Assembly (NCBI RefSeq): GCF_001945445.1
Contig: NZ_MSXW01000058.1
Coordinates: forward strand, 124,001 to 188,000
Direction: 5' to 3'
DNA length: 64,000 bases
From: Pseudomonas sp. PA27(2017)
GTDB lineage: Bacteria > Pseudomonadota > Gammaproteobacteria > Pseudomonadales > Pseudomonadaceae
Shown: in pieces, positions 27,378 through 36,724 of the stretch
Layout of the letters: every line of letters starts with the position of its first letter
Position numbering within the stretch: position 1 is the first letter of the stretch
Notes under the pieces: generated by a model
Seen by the model: the letters and a program-made list of their open reading frames with translations, nothing else
Told to the model about the DNA's origin: nothing
Database searches by the model: none
Made by a program: the position numbers and the translations under genes

Positions 27378-28514
27378 CGCGACCTGTTCGTCGAAGGCAT
27401 GGGGCCGCCAGGCCAGCCAGATGAACGCCGCCGCGCCGACCGCCATCAACATCGGCAGCGCATGCCCGCTGACCCACTGGCTGACCGCGCCGGTGGCCAG
27501 CGGCCCGATCAGGCAGCCGATGCCCCACAGCTGCGCCACGTGGGCATTGGCGCGCACCAGTTGGTCATCGCGAAAGCGCTCGCCGATAAGGATCAGTGAC
27601 AGGGTGAACAGGCCGCCCGCGCTGGCGCCGAACAGCACCAGCACCGGCCAGATCACTGGCGTGTGCAACAGCAGCGGAATGCCCAGGCTGGAGAACAGCA
27701 GCACCACGCCACAGGCCCGGAACAACGTGACCCGCGAGATGCGATCGGCCAGCAGGCCGATGGGCAATTGCAGCGCGGCATCGCCGACCACCACCACGCT
27801 GGCCATGAACAGCGCCACTTCCTGGGTGAAGCCCTGGCGCAGACCGTAGATCGGCAGCAGGGTGAGCATCATCGCCTCGAAGGCCGCGAACAGCATCACC
27901 GCCCAGGCGATCGCCGGCATACGCTGGCAGAACACCAACAGGCCACGCCCGGATGCGCTGTGGGCATCGACCACCGGCGCGCCAGTGCGCCCGATCAACA
28001 GCAGCGAGCCGCCGATCAGCAGCGACACACCAAACCAGAACCCCAGATCGGTATCGGTACCCAGTACGCTGAGCAGCAGCGGCCCGCACAGCTGGCTCAG
28101 CGCATAGCCGGTGCCATACAGCGCCACCAAGCGGCCGCGCCACTTCTCGACGGCCAGCTGGTTGATCCAGCTTTCACCGAGGATGAACACCACGGTCAGG
28201 GTCACGCCCAGCAACAGGCGCAGCACGATCCAGATGGCGTAGCTCTGCAGCAGCGCCAGGCCAGTGACCGACAGCGCGCCAGCCAGCAGGCAGAACTGCA
28301 TCAGCCGCGGCGTCGGGCAGCGCGAAGCCAGCCCACCGGCCAACGAGGCGCCCAGCAGCACGCCGATGGCCGGCGTGGCCGCCATGATGCCGATGGCGAA
28401 CGAGCCATAGCCCCAACTCTCCAGACGCAACGACACCAGCGGCATGGTCACGCCCATGGCAAGGCCAATACTGATCACCGCCGCACAGACGGCGAAGTAG
28501 GTTCCCCAACGCAT
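27372..28514 (-). CDS. MFS transporter, YcaD-like
   Basis: A 380-residue, 12-helix major facilitator protein of the small YcaD-like type (MRWGTYFAVCAAVISIGLAMG; ESWINQLAVEKWRGRLVALYGTG between helices 4 and 5). Substrate is not predictable. Start is ATG at 28514 with GGAG six bases upstream. It follows pauC on the same strand but two strong hairpins separate them. Position resembles PA5311. Confidence 0.83.
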   Translation of the reverse strand: MRWGTYFAVCAAVISIGLAMGVTMPLVSLRLESWGYGSFAIGIMAATPAIGVLLGASLAGGLASRCPTPRLMQFCLLAGALSVTGLALLQSYAIWIVLRLLLGVTLTVVFILGESWINQLAVEKWRGRLVALYGTGYALSQLCGPLLLSVLGTDTDLGFWFGVSLLIGGSLLLIGRTGAPVVDAHSASGRGLLVFCQRMPAIAWAVMLFAAFEAMMLTLLPIYGLRQGFTQEVALFMASVVVVGDAALQLPIGLLADRISRVTLFRACGVVLLFSSLGIPLLLHTPVIWPVLVLFGASAGGLFTLSLILIGERFRDDQLVRANAHVAQLWGIGCLIGPLATGAVSQWVSGHALPMLMAVGAAAFIWLAWRPHAFDEQVAL

Positions 28515-28536
28515 CACTGACTCCAGTAAAAGCACA

Positions 28537-28594
28537 GCGGCCGGGCTCTAGGAGCCCGGCCGCCGGTCTGCTCTGGCTCGCCGGCTGGCGAGCC
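28537..28594 (-). terminator. Two tandem hairpins after pauC
   Basis: A perfect 12-bp stem GCGGCCGGGCTC / GAGCCCGGCCGC with loop TAG (28537-28563) and an 8-bp stem GGCTCGCC / GGCGAGCC (28575-28594) lie between the pauC stop and the MFS start. On the minus strand the first-named stem is followed by GCTTTTAC. This should end pauC transcription. Confidence 0.75.
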
Positions 28595-28608
28595 TCATCC
28601 GTGCTGGA

Positions 28609-30102
28609 TCAGAGTTTGATCCAGGTGGCTTTCAGTTCGGTGTATTTGTCGAAGGCGTGCAGCGACTTGTCACGGCCGTTACCCGACTGCTTGAAGCCAC
28701 CAAAAGGCGCGGTCATGTCGCCGCCGTCGTACTGGTTGACCCACACGCTGCCGGCGCGCAGGGCGCGAGCGGTGAGATGCGCCTTGGAGATGTCCGCTGT
28801 CCATACCGCGGCGGCCAGGCCGTACACGGTGTCGTTGGCAATCTGCACGGCCTGCTCGGCGCTATCGAAGCCGATCACCGAAAGCACCGGCCCGAAGATT
28901 TCCTCGCGGGCGATGGTCATGGCATTGGTCACGCCGTCGAAGATGGTCGGCTCGACGTAGGTGCCGCCGCTCTCCTCCAGGGTGCGCTTGCCGCCGATCA
29001 GCAGCTTGGCGCCATCCTTGTGGCCGGCTTCGATGTAGCGCAGCACGGTGTCCATCTGCTGGGTGTCGACCAGCGCGCCGACGTTGGTGTCCGGGTCCAG
29101 CGGGTTGCCGGCTTTCCAGCCTTTCAGGGCCTCGACCACCATGGGCAGGAAGCGCTCCTTGATGGCGTTCTCCACCAGCAGGCGCGAGCCGGCGGTGCAC
29201 ACCTCACCCTGGTTGAAGGCGATGGCGCTGGCAGCGGACTCGGCGGCGGCCTTGAGGTCCGGCGCATCGGCGAAGACGATATTGGGGCTCTTGCCACCCG
29301 CCTCCAGCCACACGCGCTTCATGTTCGACTCGCCGGCATAGATCATCAACTGCTTGGCGATCTTGGTGGAGCCGGTGAATACCAGGGTGTCGACGTCCAT
29401 GTGCAGCGCCAGGGCCTTGCCCACGGTATGGCCATGGCCGGGCAGCACGTTGAATACGCCAGCCGGAATGCCCGCTTCGACGGCCAGGGCAGCGACGCGA
29501 ATGGCGGTCAGCGGAGATTTCTCGGAGGGTTTGAGGATCACCGAGTTACCGGTGGCCAGGGCTGGGCCGAGCTTCCAGCTGGACATCAACAGCGGGAAGT
29601 TCCACGGCACGATGGCTGCCACCACGCCAACCGGCTCGCGGGTCACCAGGCCGAGCTGGTCATGGGGCGTAGGCGCGACTTCGTCGTAGACCTTGTCGAT
29701 CGCCTCGGCGCTCCAGCGAATGGCGTTGGCCGCCGCTGGAATATCGATGCCCAGCGAATCGCTGATCGGCTTGCCCATGTCGAGGGTTTCCAGCAGCGCC
29801 AGCTCTTCGACGTTGGCCATCAGCAGCTCGGCGAAGCGGATCATCTTGGCCTTGCGCTTGGCCGGAGCGATACGCGACCACACGCCGGAATCGAAGGCGG
29901 CGCGCGCCGATTTCACCGCCAGTTCGGCGTCGGCCAGGTCGCAACTGGCGACCTGGCCGAGTACCCGGCCATCGACCGGGCTGATGCATTCGAAGGTTTC
30001 ACCGCTCTGTGCAGCCTGGTATTGCCCCTGCACGAAGGCGCGGGTCTCGATTTTCAGATCCTTTGCACGCTGCTCCCAGTCGGTACGGGTCAAACGGGTC
30101 AT
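28609..30102 (-). CDS. pauC: Aldehyde dehydrogenase PauC (gamma-glutamyl-aminoaldehyde dehydrogenase)
   Basis: A 497-residue NAD(P)+ aldehyde dehydrogenase. The general-base glutamate is in LEAGGKSPNIVFADAP and the catalytic cysteine in NQGEVCTAGSRLLVEN; EEIFGPVLSV is also intact. By family and position (PA5312, PauC/KauB) it oxidises aldehydes made in polyamine catabolism, such as gamma-glutamyl-aminobutyraldehyde. ATG at 30102 has GAGGA upstream; the extension to 30177 is not family-like. In PAO1 I recall a gabT2 gene (PA5313) next to it; it is absent here. Confidence 0.88.
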   Translation of the reverse strand: MTRLTRTDWEQRAKDLKIETRAFVQGQYQAAQSGETFECISPVDGRVLGQVASCDLADAELAVKSARAAFDSGVWSRIAPAKRKAKMIRFAELLMANVEELALLETLDMGKPISDSLGIDIPAAANAIRWSAEAIDKVYDEVAPTPHDQLGLVTREPVGVVAAIVPWNFPLLMSSWKLGPALATGNSVILKPSEKSPLTAIRVAALAVEAGIPAGVFNVLPGHGHTVGKALALHMDVDTLVFTGSTKIAKQLMIYAGESNMKRVWLEAGGKSPNIVFADAPDLKAAAESAASAIAFNQGEVCTAGSRLLVENAIKERFLPMVVEALKGWKAGNPLDPDTNVGALVDTQQMDTVLRYIEAGHKDGAKLLIGGKRTLEESGGTYVEPTIFDGVTNAMTIAREEIFGPVLSVIGFDSAEQAVQIANDTVYGLAAAVWTADISKAHLTARALRAGSVWVNQYDGGDMTAPFGGFKQSGNGRDKSLHAFDKYTELKATWIKL

Positions 30103-30350
30103 CTGATCATCCTCTTTCGTCGGTGGAGGCGCGTGGGCGCCTACGGTGGCCGCCATGGGCCAAAAACTGCGAGCCACACTAAACCAGCGCTCGCAGGATT
30201 TTCAATATTCTTGACACTTGGTGGGCAAACGCCCTTGCTGCGTTCATTTTTTTAAACATAGACTCGAACAAATCGTTACGCCGCGCCGCCCCTGACCTGC
30301 AGTGGCCATGGGAAGATCGACGTACGTTCACGTTGACCAGGGAAGCGAGT

Positions 30351-30710
30351 ATGAATATCCAGCAGATCGTCGATTTCGCGCAAAGCGCCGGCAGCTCCGA
30401 AAGCTACCGTCCCGCTGCCGAAAAGATCCTCAAGGGCGACCCGCAGCAGCAGGTCCGTAACCACTACGCCAGCCCCTGCGGGCAATTCAACGCCGGCACC
30501 TGGGAGGGCGAGGTCGGCCAGTGGACGGTGACCTACACCGAGCACGAATACTGCGAAATCCTCCAGGGCGTCTCGGTGCTGCGCGACGGTGATGGCAATG
30601 CCAAGACCGTGCGCGCCGGCGACCGCTTCGTGATTCCGGCCGGCTTCACCGGCACCTGGGAAGTGCTGGAGCCATGCCGCAAGGTCTACGTGATCTTCGA
30701 GCAGGCCTGA
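30351..30710 (+). CDS. Cupin-domain protein (DUF861 type)
   Basis: A 119-residue single-domain cupin (MNIQQIVDFAQSAGS; EYCEILQGVSVLRDGDG; RFVIPAGFTGTWEVLEPCRK). DUF861 cupins include (S)-ureidoglycine aminohydrolase, but small members near polyamine genes are uncharacterised. It is divergent from pauC, so it may share PauR control; this is inferred. AGGGA lies upstream of the chosen ATG at 30351. Position resembles PA5314. Confidence 0.78.
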   Translation: MNIQQIVDFAQSAGSSESYRPAAEKILKGDPQQQVRNHYASPCGQFNAGTWEGEVGQWTVTYTEHEYCEILQGVSVLRDGDGNAKTVRAGDRFVIPAGFTGTWEVLEPCRKVYVIFEQA

Positions 30711-30722
30711 ACGTGAGGGTAA

Positions 30723-30756
30723 GCCCGAAGCCGGCCATACACGACCGGCTTCGGGC
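30723..30756. terminator. Bidirectional hairpin between cupin gene and opuCA
   Basis: A perfect 12-bp inverted repeat GCCCGAAGCCGG / CCGGCTTCGGGC with a 10-base loop separates two converging genes. No strong T-tract is present. Confidence 0.6.
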
Positions 30757-30762
30757 AGCTCG

Positions 30763-31917
30763 TCAGCTGGCGACCTGCTCCGCCGGCGAGACGATGCTGC
30801 TCTTGCCCCGCGAGCGGCCGGAGCTGAGGTAGTCGGCGATGGACTCCTGGGTCACCTCGCCGAGAAAGTCGTTCTCCGCACTGAGCACCGGCAGCCACGA
30901 GCGATTGAACTCGTACATGCGCGACAGCAGGATGCGCAGGTGTTCGTCGTGGGCGGCGGTGGCGTTGAACGGCTGCACGAAGGGCTGCACCGAGCCGCCC
31001 TGCCCGCGCATATCGCGACGGCGAACGTAGCCCAGGGCCTTCTTGCCAGCGTCGGTGACCACCAGGTGACGGCGGTCATGCTCCTCCATCAACTCCACGG
31101 CATCGGCGATGCTGGTCTCGGCCAGTACCGAGGGTGCATCGTCGGCGGCGTCTTCGGCGCGGATCAGCAGCAGGCGCTTGAGGGTGCTGTCCTGGCCGAC
31201 GAAACCGCTGACGAAATCGTCGGCCGGGTGCGCCAGCAGGGTGTCCGGGTGATCGAACTGGAGCAGCGTGCCGTCCTTGAAGATGGCGATCTTGTCGCCC
31301 AGCTTGATGGCCTCGTCGATGTCGTGGCTGACCATGATCACGGTCTTGTTCAGCGCGCGCTGCATCTGGAAGAACTCGTTCTGGATGGCGTCGCGGTTGA
31401 CCGGGTCGACGGCACCGAAGGGCTCGTCCATCAGCAATACCGGGGCGTCGGCCGCCAGGGCGCGGATCACGCCGATCCGCTGCTGCTGGCCGCCAGACAG
31501 TTCGCGCGGGTAACGCGACAGGTACTGCTTGGGCTCCAGCTGCACCATGCTCATCAGCTCCACGGCGCGCTCGTGGCAGCGCTTCTTGTCCCAGCCGAGC
31601 AGCTTGGGCACCACGGTGATGTTCTCCTCGATGGTCATGTTGGGGAACAGACCGATCTGCTGAATCACGTAGCCGATGTTGCGGCGCAGGGTCACCTCGT
31701 CGATGCCGGTGGTGTCTTCACCGTTGATCAGCACGCGCCCGGAAGTCGGCTCGATCAGTCGGTTGATCATCTTCAGGGTGGTGCTCTTGCCGCAGCCGGA
31801 GGGGCCGAGGAACACGCAGATCTGGCCTTCGTCGACGGTCAGGCTGACTTCGTTGACGGCGACGACGTCCTTGCCTTTCTGGTGGAATTTCTTGGTCAGT
31901 TTGTCGAGTTGAATCAT
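30763..31917 (-). CDS. opuCA: Osmoprotectant ABC transporter ATPase (OpuCA-like)
   Basis: A 384-residue ATPase. Walker A is GPSGCGKST near residue 37, the signature is LSGGQQQRIG, Walker B LLMDEPFGA. After the ATPase part come CBS domains (about residues 250-370, including DAVELMEEHDRRHLVVTDAG), typical of glycine betaine/carnitine/choline importers that sense ionic strength. It is the last gene of a four-gene operon (permease, binding protein, permease, ATPase) matching PA3888-PA3891. A REP-free 10-base gap separates it from the upstream permease gene. Confidence 0.9.
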   Translation of the reverse strand: MIQLDKLTKKFHQKGKDVVAVNEVSLTVDEGQICVFLGPSGCGKSTTLKMINRLIEPTSGRVLINGEDTTGIDEVTLRRNIGYVIQQIGLFPNMTIEENITVVPKLLGWDKKRCHERAVELMSMVQLEPKQYLSRYPRELSGGQQQRIGVIRALAADAPVLLMDEPFGAVDPVNRDAIQNEFFQMQRALNKTVIMVSHDIDEAIKLGDKIAIFKDGTLLQFDHPDTLLAHPADDFVSGFVGQDSTLKRLLLIRAEDAADDAPSVLAETSIADAVELMEEHDRRHLVVTDAGKKALGYVRRRDMRGQGGSVQPFVQPFNATAAHDEHLRILLSRMYEFNRSWLPVLSAENDFLGEVTQESIADYLSSGRSRGKSSIVSPAEQVAS

Positions 31918-31927
31918 GTTCGAGTCC

Positions 31928-32587
31928 TCAGTGGGCGGCTTTCAGGCCACGGGGAGTGAGCGTTTTCTGCAGCCACTGCAAAAACAGGTCGGCGACGATG
32001 GCGAGCAGGCTCACCAGCACGGCTCCAACGAAAAGGGTCGCCATGTCGCTGCGGCTGATGGCGGTGAGAATCAGCACGCCGAGGCCGCCGGCACCGATGG
32101 TGGCGGCGATGGTCATCACGCCGATGTTCATCACCACGGCAGTACGCACGCCGGCCAGGATCACCGGCACGGCAATCGGCAGGTCGACCATGCGCAGGCG
32201 CTGCCAGAAGCTCATGCCAATGCCCTTGCCCGCCTCGCGAATACCCGGCTCCACGCTGGTCAGCGCCAGGTAGGTGTTGCGCAGGATGGGCAGCAGCGAG
32301 TACAGGAACACCGCGGTTACCGCCGGCAGTGGCCCCAGGCCCTGGCCGAACTGCGAGTAGAACGGCAGCAACAGACCGAACAGGGCGATGGCCGGCAGCG
32401 TCAGCACCACGGTAGCCAAACCCTGCAGCGGCCCGGCAAGCCAGGGGAAACGGGTCATCAGAATGCCCAGCGGCACGCCGATGAGAATCGCCAGGCCCAC
32501 GGCGATGCCGACCAGGGCGATGTGCTCGACGGTCAGGCTGAGCACCTGGCCCCAGTCGATATGCTGGAAAGCGGTCATGAAATCCAT
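31928..32587 (-). CDS. opuCB: Osmoprotectant ABC transporter permease (OpuCB-like)
   Basis: A 219-residue inner-membrane permease with about six helices and the EAA-type loop GIREAGKGIGMSFWQRLRMVDLPIA that docks to the ATPase. It pairs with OpuCD. Its ATG follows the binding-protein stop by two bases, with GGAGGG upstream. Confidence 0.9.
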   Translation of the reverse strand: MDFMTAFQHIDWGQVLSLTVEHIALVGIAVGLAILIGVPLGILMTRFPWLAGPLQGLATVVLTLPAIALFGLLLPFYSQFGQGLGPLPAVTAVFLYSLLPILRNTYLALTSVEPGIREAGKGIGMSFWQRLRMVDLPIAVPVILAGVRTAVVMNIGVMTIAATIGAGGLGVLILTAISRSDMATLFVGAVLVSLLAIVADLFLQWLQKTLTPRGLKAAH

Positions 32588-32588
32588 G

Positions 32589-33479
32589 TCAGTTGCCCTC
32601 CCCGATCAGTTTTTCCTGACGCAGGAAGTCGGCGGCCACTGCAGCGGGCGTTTCGCGATCCACGTCGACGCGGGCGTTGAGGCGACGCATGGTGGCGTCG
32701 TCCAGGCGCTCGGCGAGCGGCTTGAGCAGCGCTTCCAGCTCCGGGTGCTGCTTGAGGTAGTCGGCGTTGACCACCGGTGCGGCGGTGTAGTCCGGGAAGT
32801 ATTTACGGTCGTCCTCGAGCAGGCGCAAACCGAACGAATCCAGGCGGCCGTCGGTGGTGTACACAAGGCCAACGAACACCTGGCCATTGCGCAGCGCGGT
32901 GTAGACCAGGCCCGGATCCATCTGGCGGATTTCGTTGCGCGTAAAGGTCAGGCCGTACTCCTTGACCAGCCCGTCCAGGCCGTCGGAGCGATTGGCGAAT
33001 TCGATGTCCAGCGCCAGCAGGCGGTTGCCTTTGTCCGGTGTTTTCAGGGCCTGGGCAAGGTCGCTGATGGTGTGGATATCCGGATTCTCCTCGGCGACCT
33101 TTTCCGGCAGCGCCAAAGCGTAGGTGTTGTTGAAGCGCGAGGGCGCCAGCCAGATCGCACCGCTCTTGGCATCCAGCTCCTTGACGCGCTGGTAGGCGGC
33201 TTCCTTGTCGAGGCGCTCGGTGACCTTGTTGTAGGCCACCAGGGAGGTGCCGGTGTATTCCCAGGTCAGGTCCAGCTGGCCGCTCTTCATGCCGTTCCAG
33301 GCGATGGTGCTGCCCAGGTTGCCGACGATACGCGCCTGGTAGCCGTGGGGGCGCAAGTACTGCGCGGTGAGTTCGGAGAGGATCACCTGCTCGGTGAATA
33401 CCTTGGCACCGATACGAATTTCCGCAGCCTGGCTGGTCGCTGCCAGCAACAGGCCGAAGCATAGAACGAGAGACTTCAT
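32589..33479 (-). CDS. opuCC: Osmoprotectant ABC transporter substrate-binding protein (OpuCC-like)
   Basis: A 296-residue periplasmic binding protein. A signal peptide (MKSLVLCFGLLLAATSQA, cleaved near residue 18) precedes an OpuAC-type domain (RIGAKVFTEQVILSELTAQ; DLTWEYTGTSL). It should capture quaternary ammonium solutes; the exact ligand (choline, glycine betaine or carnitine) cannot be read from sequence. No lipobox cysteine is seen, so it is probably soluble in the periplasm. ATG at 33479 has AAGGA upstream. Confidence 0.88.
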   Translation of the reverse strand: MKSLVLCFGLLLAATSQAAEIRIGAKVFTEQVILSELTAQYLRPHGYQARIVGNLGSTIAWNGMKSGQLDLTWEYTGTSLVAYNKVTERLDKEAAYQRVKELDAKSGAIWLAPSRFNNTYALALPEKVAEENPDIHTISDLAQALKTPDKGNRLLALDIEFANRSDGLDGLVKEYGLTFTRNEIRQMDPGLVYTALRNGQVFVGLVYTTDGRLDSFGLRLLEDDRKYFPDYTAAPVVNADYLKQHPELEALLKPLAERLDDATMRRLNARVDVDRETPAAVAADFLRQEKLIGEGN

Positions 33480-33490
33480 TATCTTTTCCT

Positions 33491-34204
33491 TCAACGGGCC
33501 ACCCCACGCTCGAACCAGAAACGACTGGTGGCAGCCACCAGGCCGTCGAGCAGCAGCGCCAGCAGAGCCGTGGCAGCGGCGCCAAGAATCAGCAGGGGTT
33601 GGTTTTCCAGGGCGATGGCGGGAAAGATCAGACTGCCGAGGCTGTTGGCGCCGATCAGAAACACCAGGGGCGCCGTACCGACGTTCAGTGCCAGCGCCAC
33701 ACGGATGCCACCGACGATGATCGGCACCGCGTTGGGCAGCTCGACCTTCCACAGCGCCTGGCGCGGCGTCATGCCAATGCCGGTGGCGGCTTCCTTGAGG
33801 GAACCCGGCACGTTGCGCAGGCCTTCGTAGGTATTGCGCACGATGGGCAACAACGAGGCGAGGAATAGCGCGAGAACCGCCGGGCCGTTGCCGATGCCGA
33901 CCACCGAGAGCGCGATGGCCAGCACCGCCAGCGGCGGCACGGTGTTGCCCACGTTGAACACCTGCATGAAGCGCTCGGCGCTGTGCTCGCGGCCAGGACG
34001 GCTGAGCAGGATACCGGCCGGAATGCCAACCGCCAGGGCCGCCAGCATCGACACGAACACCAGGAACAGGTGCGCCTGCAGGTAATAGATGAGGTCTTCG
34101 CGGTGCTGCGCGAGCACCGCCGGGGTGATCCAGTGGACCAGCAAGGCCAGTACTGCGATCAGCGCAACAGCGCCCAGCAGCACCTTGCCGAAGCTTTTCA
34201 GCAT
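33491..34204 (-). CDS. opuCD: Osmoprotectant ABC transporter permease (OpuCD-like)
   Basis: A 237-residue permease and first gene of the importer operon. The EAA-loop is SLKEAATGIGMTPRQALWKVELPNA, and NVGNTVPPLAVLAIALS is characteristic of this permease family. The start at 34204 is chosen for GGAG seven bases upstream; the frame upstream to 34264 is poorly supported. The promoter must lie in 34205-34511, shared with the divergent nhaP. Confidence 0.88.
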   Translation of the reverse strand: MLKSFGKVLLGAVALIAVLALLVHWITPAVLAQHREDLIYYLQAHLFLVFVSMLAALAVGIPAGILLSRPGREHSAERFMQVFNVGNTVPPLAVLAIALSVVGIGNGPAVLALFLASLLPIVRNTYEGLRNVPGSLKEAATGIGMTPRQALWKVELPNAVPIIVGGIRVALALNVGTAPLVFLIGANSLGSLIFPAIALENQPLLILGAAATALLALLLDGLVAATSRFWFERGVAR

Positions 34205-34511
34205 ATTTCGACTCCAGTTTACGACCGCCGTTGGCGTGTCGAGCTGGCCGTATGCATTGCGCATCGGCCCTCCAATGCCGGAGGCTGGAACATCGTCACG
34301 CGATGCCCCTCTTGCCAGGGCGCACGCGCCCTGCAGCCTTCCGACCCATGTTTACTCGACCCTGTAGCGCCGCTTCGGTTCCCCCTTTTTGCCATCGTTC
34401 TGCCATGGGCCGGCGGGCCGATGCTGCAACATATCCGGTTACAAGCCAGGTATCATCGGGTCTCCAGGGTGTTCGCCGGGATGGCGAACATCAGCCGTCA
34501 AAGGAGACCCC
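34205..34511. other. Divergent promoter region opuC / nhaP
   Basis: This 307-base stretch has no gene. It must hold the promoters of the osmoprotectant importer and of the antiporter. A hairpin, GTTCGCC / GGCGAAC at 34471-34489, lies just before the nhaP ribosome binding site and could influence its translation. I cannot place -10/-35 boxes with confidence. Confidence 0.45.
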
Positions 34512-35786
34512 GTGCTCGACCTCGTTGCCGCCTTCATCGTCCTTACCACGCTGCTTACCTACGTCAACTACCGCTTCATCCGCCTGCCGCCGACCATTGG
34601 CGTGATGGCCACCGCGCTGATCTTCTCGCTGATCGCCCAGGGCCTGAGCCAGCTCGGTTATCCACTGATCGAGATCGAGGCGCAGGAAATCATCCGCCGC
34701 ATCGACTTCTCCGACATCCTGATGACCTGGTTCCTGCCGGCTCTGCTGTTCGCCGGCGCATTGCACGTCGACTTGCATGATTTGCGCAGCTACAAATGGC
34801 CCATTGGCCTGTTGGCCACCGTCGGCGTGCTGATCGCCACCAGCGTGATCGGCACCCTGGCCTACTACATCTTTGCCCTGTTCGGCTGGCACGTGGAGTT
34901 CATCTACTGCCTGCTGTTCGGCGCCTTGATCTCGCCGACCGACCCGATTGCGGTGATGGGCATCCTCAAATCGTCCGGCGCGCCCAAGCCACTGGCCACC
35001 ACCATCGTCGGCGAGTCACTGTTCAACGACGGTACCGCGGTGGTGGTGTTCACCATCCTGCTCGGCATCCTGCAACTGGGCAGCACGCCGACCCTGGGCA
35101 CGGTGAGCTGGCTGTTCGTTCACGAAGCGGTGGGAGGCCTGCTGTTCGGCGCCGCACTGGGCTATGGCGTGCTGCTCATGTTGCGCAGCATCGACCAGTA
35201 TCAGGTCGAGGTGATGCTGACCCTGGCGCTGGTGTTCGGCGGCGCGGCACTGGCCGCGCGGCTGCACGTTTCCGGGCCGATCGCCATGGTCGTGGCCGGC
35301 CTGATCATCGGCAACCTGGGCCGCAAGCACGCCATGTCGGACGAATCGCGCCGCTATGTGGACGGTTTCTGGGAGCTGATCGACGAGATCCTCAACGCCT
35401 TGTTGTTCGCCCTGATCGGCCTGGAGCTGTTGCTCCTGCCGTTCTCCTGGCTGCACATCATCGCCGCCTTCGTGCTCGGCGGTGCGGTGCTGGTGGCGCG
35501 CCTGCTGACGGTGGCGCCGGCGGTGTTCGTGATGCGCCGGCGTGCCGGCGGGCGTCGCCAGGTATCCCACGGGGCGATCCGCATCCTCACCTGGGGCGGG
35601 CTACGCGGTGGCGTGTCGGTGGCACTGGCGTTGTCATTGCCGCTCGGCGAGGAACGCGATCTGCTGCTGAGCCTGACCTACATCGTCGTGCTCACCTCGA
35701 TCCTGCTCCAGGGCTTGTCCATCGGCCCGCTAGTCAGCCGGCTGTACCGCGGCACGCCGCAGACCAGCGCTGACGACTCGCACTGA
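34512..35786 (+). CDS. nhaP: CPA1-family Na+(K+)/H+ antiporter NhaP
   Basis: A 424-residue membrane protein with about 12 helices. The transport core has FGALISPTDPIAVMGIL, with the conserved aspartate of the CPA1 cation site, and GESLFNDGTAVVVF. It exchanges Na+ for H+ and supports salt and alkaline tolerance. Start is GTG at 34512 with AAGGAG five bases upstream. Length matches P. aeruginosa NhaP (PA3887), which is also beside the OpuC operon. Its TGA stop touches the palindromic repeat that follows. Confidence 0.9.
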   Translation: MLDLVAAFIVLTTLLTYVNYRFIRLPPTIGVMATALIFSLIAQGLSQLGYPLIEIEAQEIIRRIDFSDILMTWFLPALLFAGALHVDLHDLRSYKWPIGLLATVGVLIATSVIGTLAYYIFALFGWHVEFIYCLLFGALISPTDPIAVMGILKSSGAPKPLATTIVGESLFNDGTAVVVFTILLGILQLGSTPTLGTVSWLFVHEAVGGLLFGAALGYGVLLMLRSIDQYQVEVMLTLALVFGGAALAARLHVSGPIAMVVAGLIIGNLGRKHAMSDESRRYVDGFWELIDEILNALLFALIGLELLLLPFSWLHIIAAFVLGGAVLVARLLTVAPAVFVMRRRAGGRRQVSHGAIRILTWGGLRGGVSVALALSLPLGEERDLLLSLTYIVVLTSILLQGLSIGPLVSRLYRGTPQTSADDSH

Positions 35787-36029
35787 GAGCCTGTTCAAAG
35801 TCTTATCTGCGCATGAAGCGGCAACTACAAGGCAGAAGCAGCCACTCAAACCAATCTGTGGGAGCCCCGACCTCGGGGCGAAACGATTGCAGCCTGACTG
35901 CCTATTTCGGCGGTGCCTGAGCGAATCGCCGCGAGGTCGCGGCTCCTACAGTGGATCGAATAACGACCGCTCCCGCCACTTAGCCGCCAAAATCGCCGAA
36001 CCTGGGCTTAAAGATTATGAACAGGCTCT
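35786..36029. repeat. 244-bp palindromic element, AGAGCCTGTTC family
   Basis: Inverted ends are AGAGCCTGTTCAAAGTCTT (35786-35804) and AAGATTATGAACAGGCTCT (36011-36029). The interior is a REP pair: GTGGGAGCCCCGACCTCGGGGCGAA and, inverted, GCGAGGTCGCGGCTCCTACAG. A related copy lies inverted at 42707-42952. The first base of the element is the last base of the nhaP TGA stop. No coding content. Confidence 0.85.
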
Positions 36030-36064
36030 AAGACGATAGGGGCGCCCGCCTATGGCGCCCAGAT

Positions 36065-36709
36065 TCAGATGCGCGATTCGAGCACCAGCAGGTTGTTCTC
36101 CACCCGCCAGCCGACGCGATTGAGAAAGCTCATGCCCAGCAGCGCTTCGGTCGGCGAGGCGCCTTCGAGCACCACCGCCTCGACGCCCGTGACCTGCAGG
36201 GAGCCGACGCTGACCTTGTCCAGGGTCACCCGCCAGCCCCGAGCCGTGCCGCTGGCAGTGCTGACCTGGATCGGCTGGCCGCGGGTGCGGTAGTCGATGC
36301 CCAGGCGGCGGGCATGATTTTCATTGAGGGCCACCGACGTGGCGCCGGTATCCACCAGAAATTGCTGGGCGCGGCCATTGATCGCGCCTTCGGCCCAGTA
36401 ATGGCCGCCATTGCTGCGGGCGATGCTGAGAGTCTGCTTCTGCGGCGCCGCGAAACCCTCGGTGTTGTATTCGCGGCTGAGGCCGTAGCTGCGCTCCACG
36501 CCATCGACGCGCAGCACCGCGCTGCGGCTGTCGACGCTGACCACCTGCACGCCGCCGGGACCGGTCTGACCGACGCGCACCAGCTTGCGCTGGCCGTCGA
36601 CCGAGACCACCGCCGCGCCGGGAAACAGGCCGACCACCTGAACCGGTGTGGCTGCCAGCAACAGCGGCGCCGCCAACAAGCCTGCCATGACCATCATCAC
36701 TCGACGCAT
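36065..36709 (-). CDS. Retropepsin-like aspartic protease (TIGR02281 family)
   Basis: A 214-residue protein with an N-terminal signal sequence (MRRVMMVMAGLLAAPLLLAA) and a C-terminal clan-AA protease domain. The catalytic motif is FLVDTGATSVALNENHARRLGI, and EALLGMSFLNRVGW is the typical end. It is probably periplasmic; substrates are unknown. AGAGG precedes the ATG. It is the last gene of the long rib-nusB-thiL-pgpA run, 15 bases after the binding-protein gene. Confidence 0.83.
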   Translation of the reverse strand: MRRVMMVMAGLLAAPLLLAATPVQVVGLFPGAAVVSVDGQRKLVRVGQTGPGGVQVVSVDSRSAVLRVDGVERSYGLSREYNTEGFAAPQKQTLSIARSNGGHYWAEGAINGRAQQFLVDTGATSVALNENHARRLGIDYRTRGQPIQVSTASGTARGWRVTLDKVSVGSLQVTGVEAVVLEGASPTEALLGMSFLNRVGWRVENNLLVLESRI

Positions 36710-36724
36710 CCGTGCCTCTCCCAG

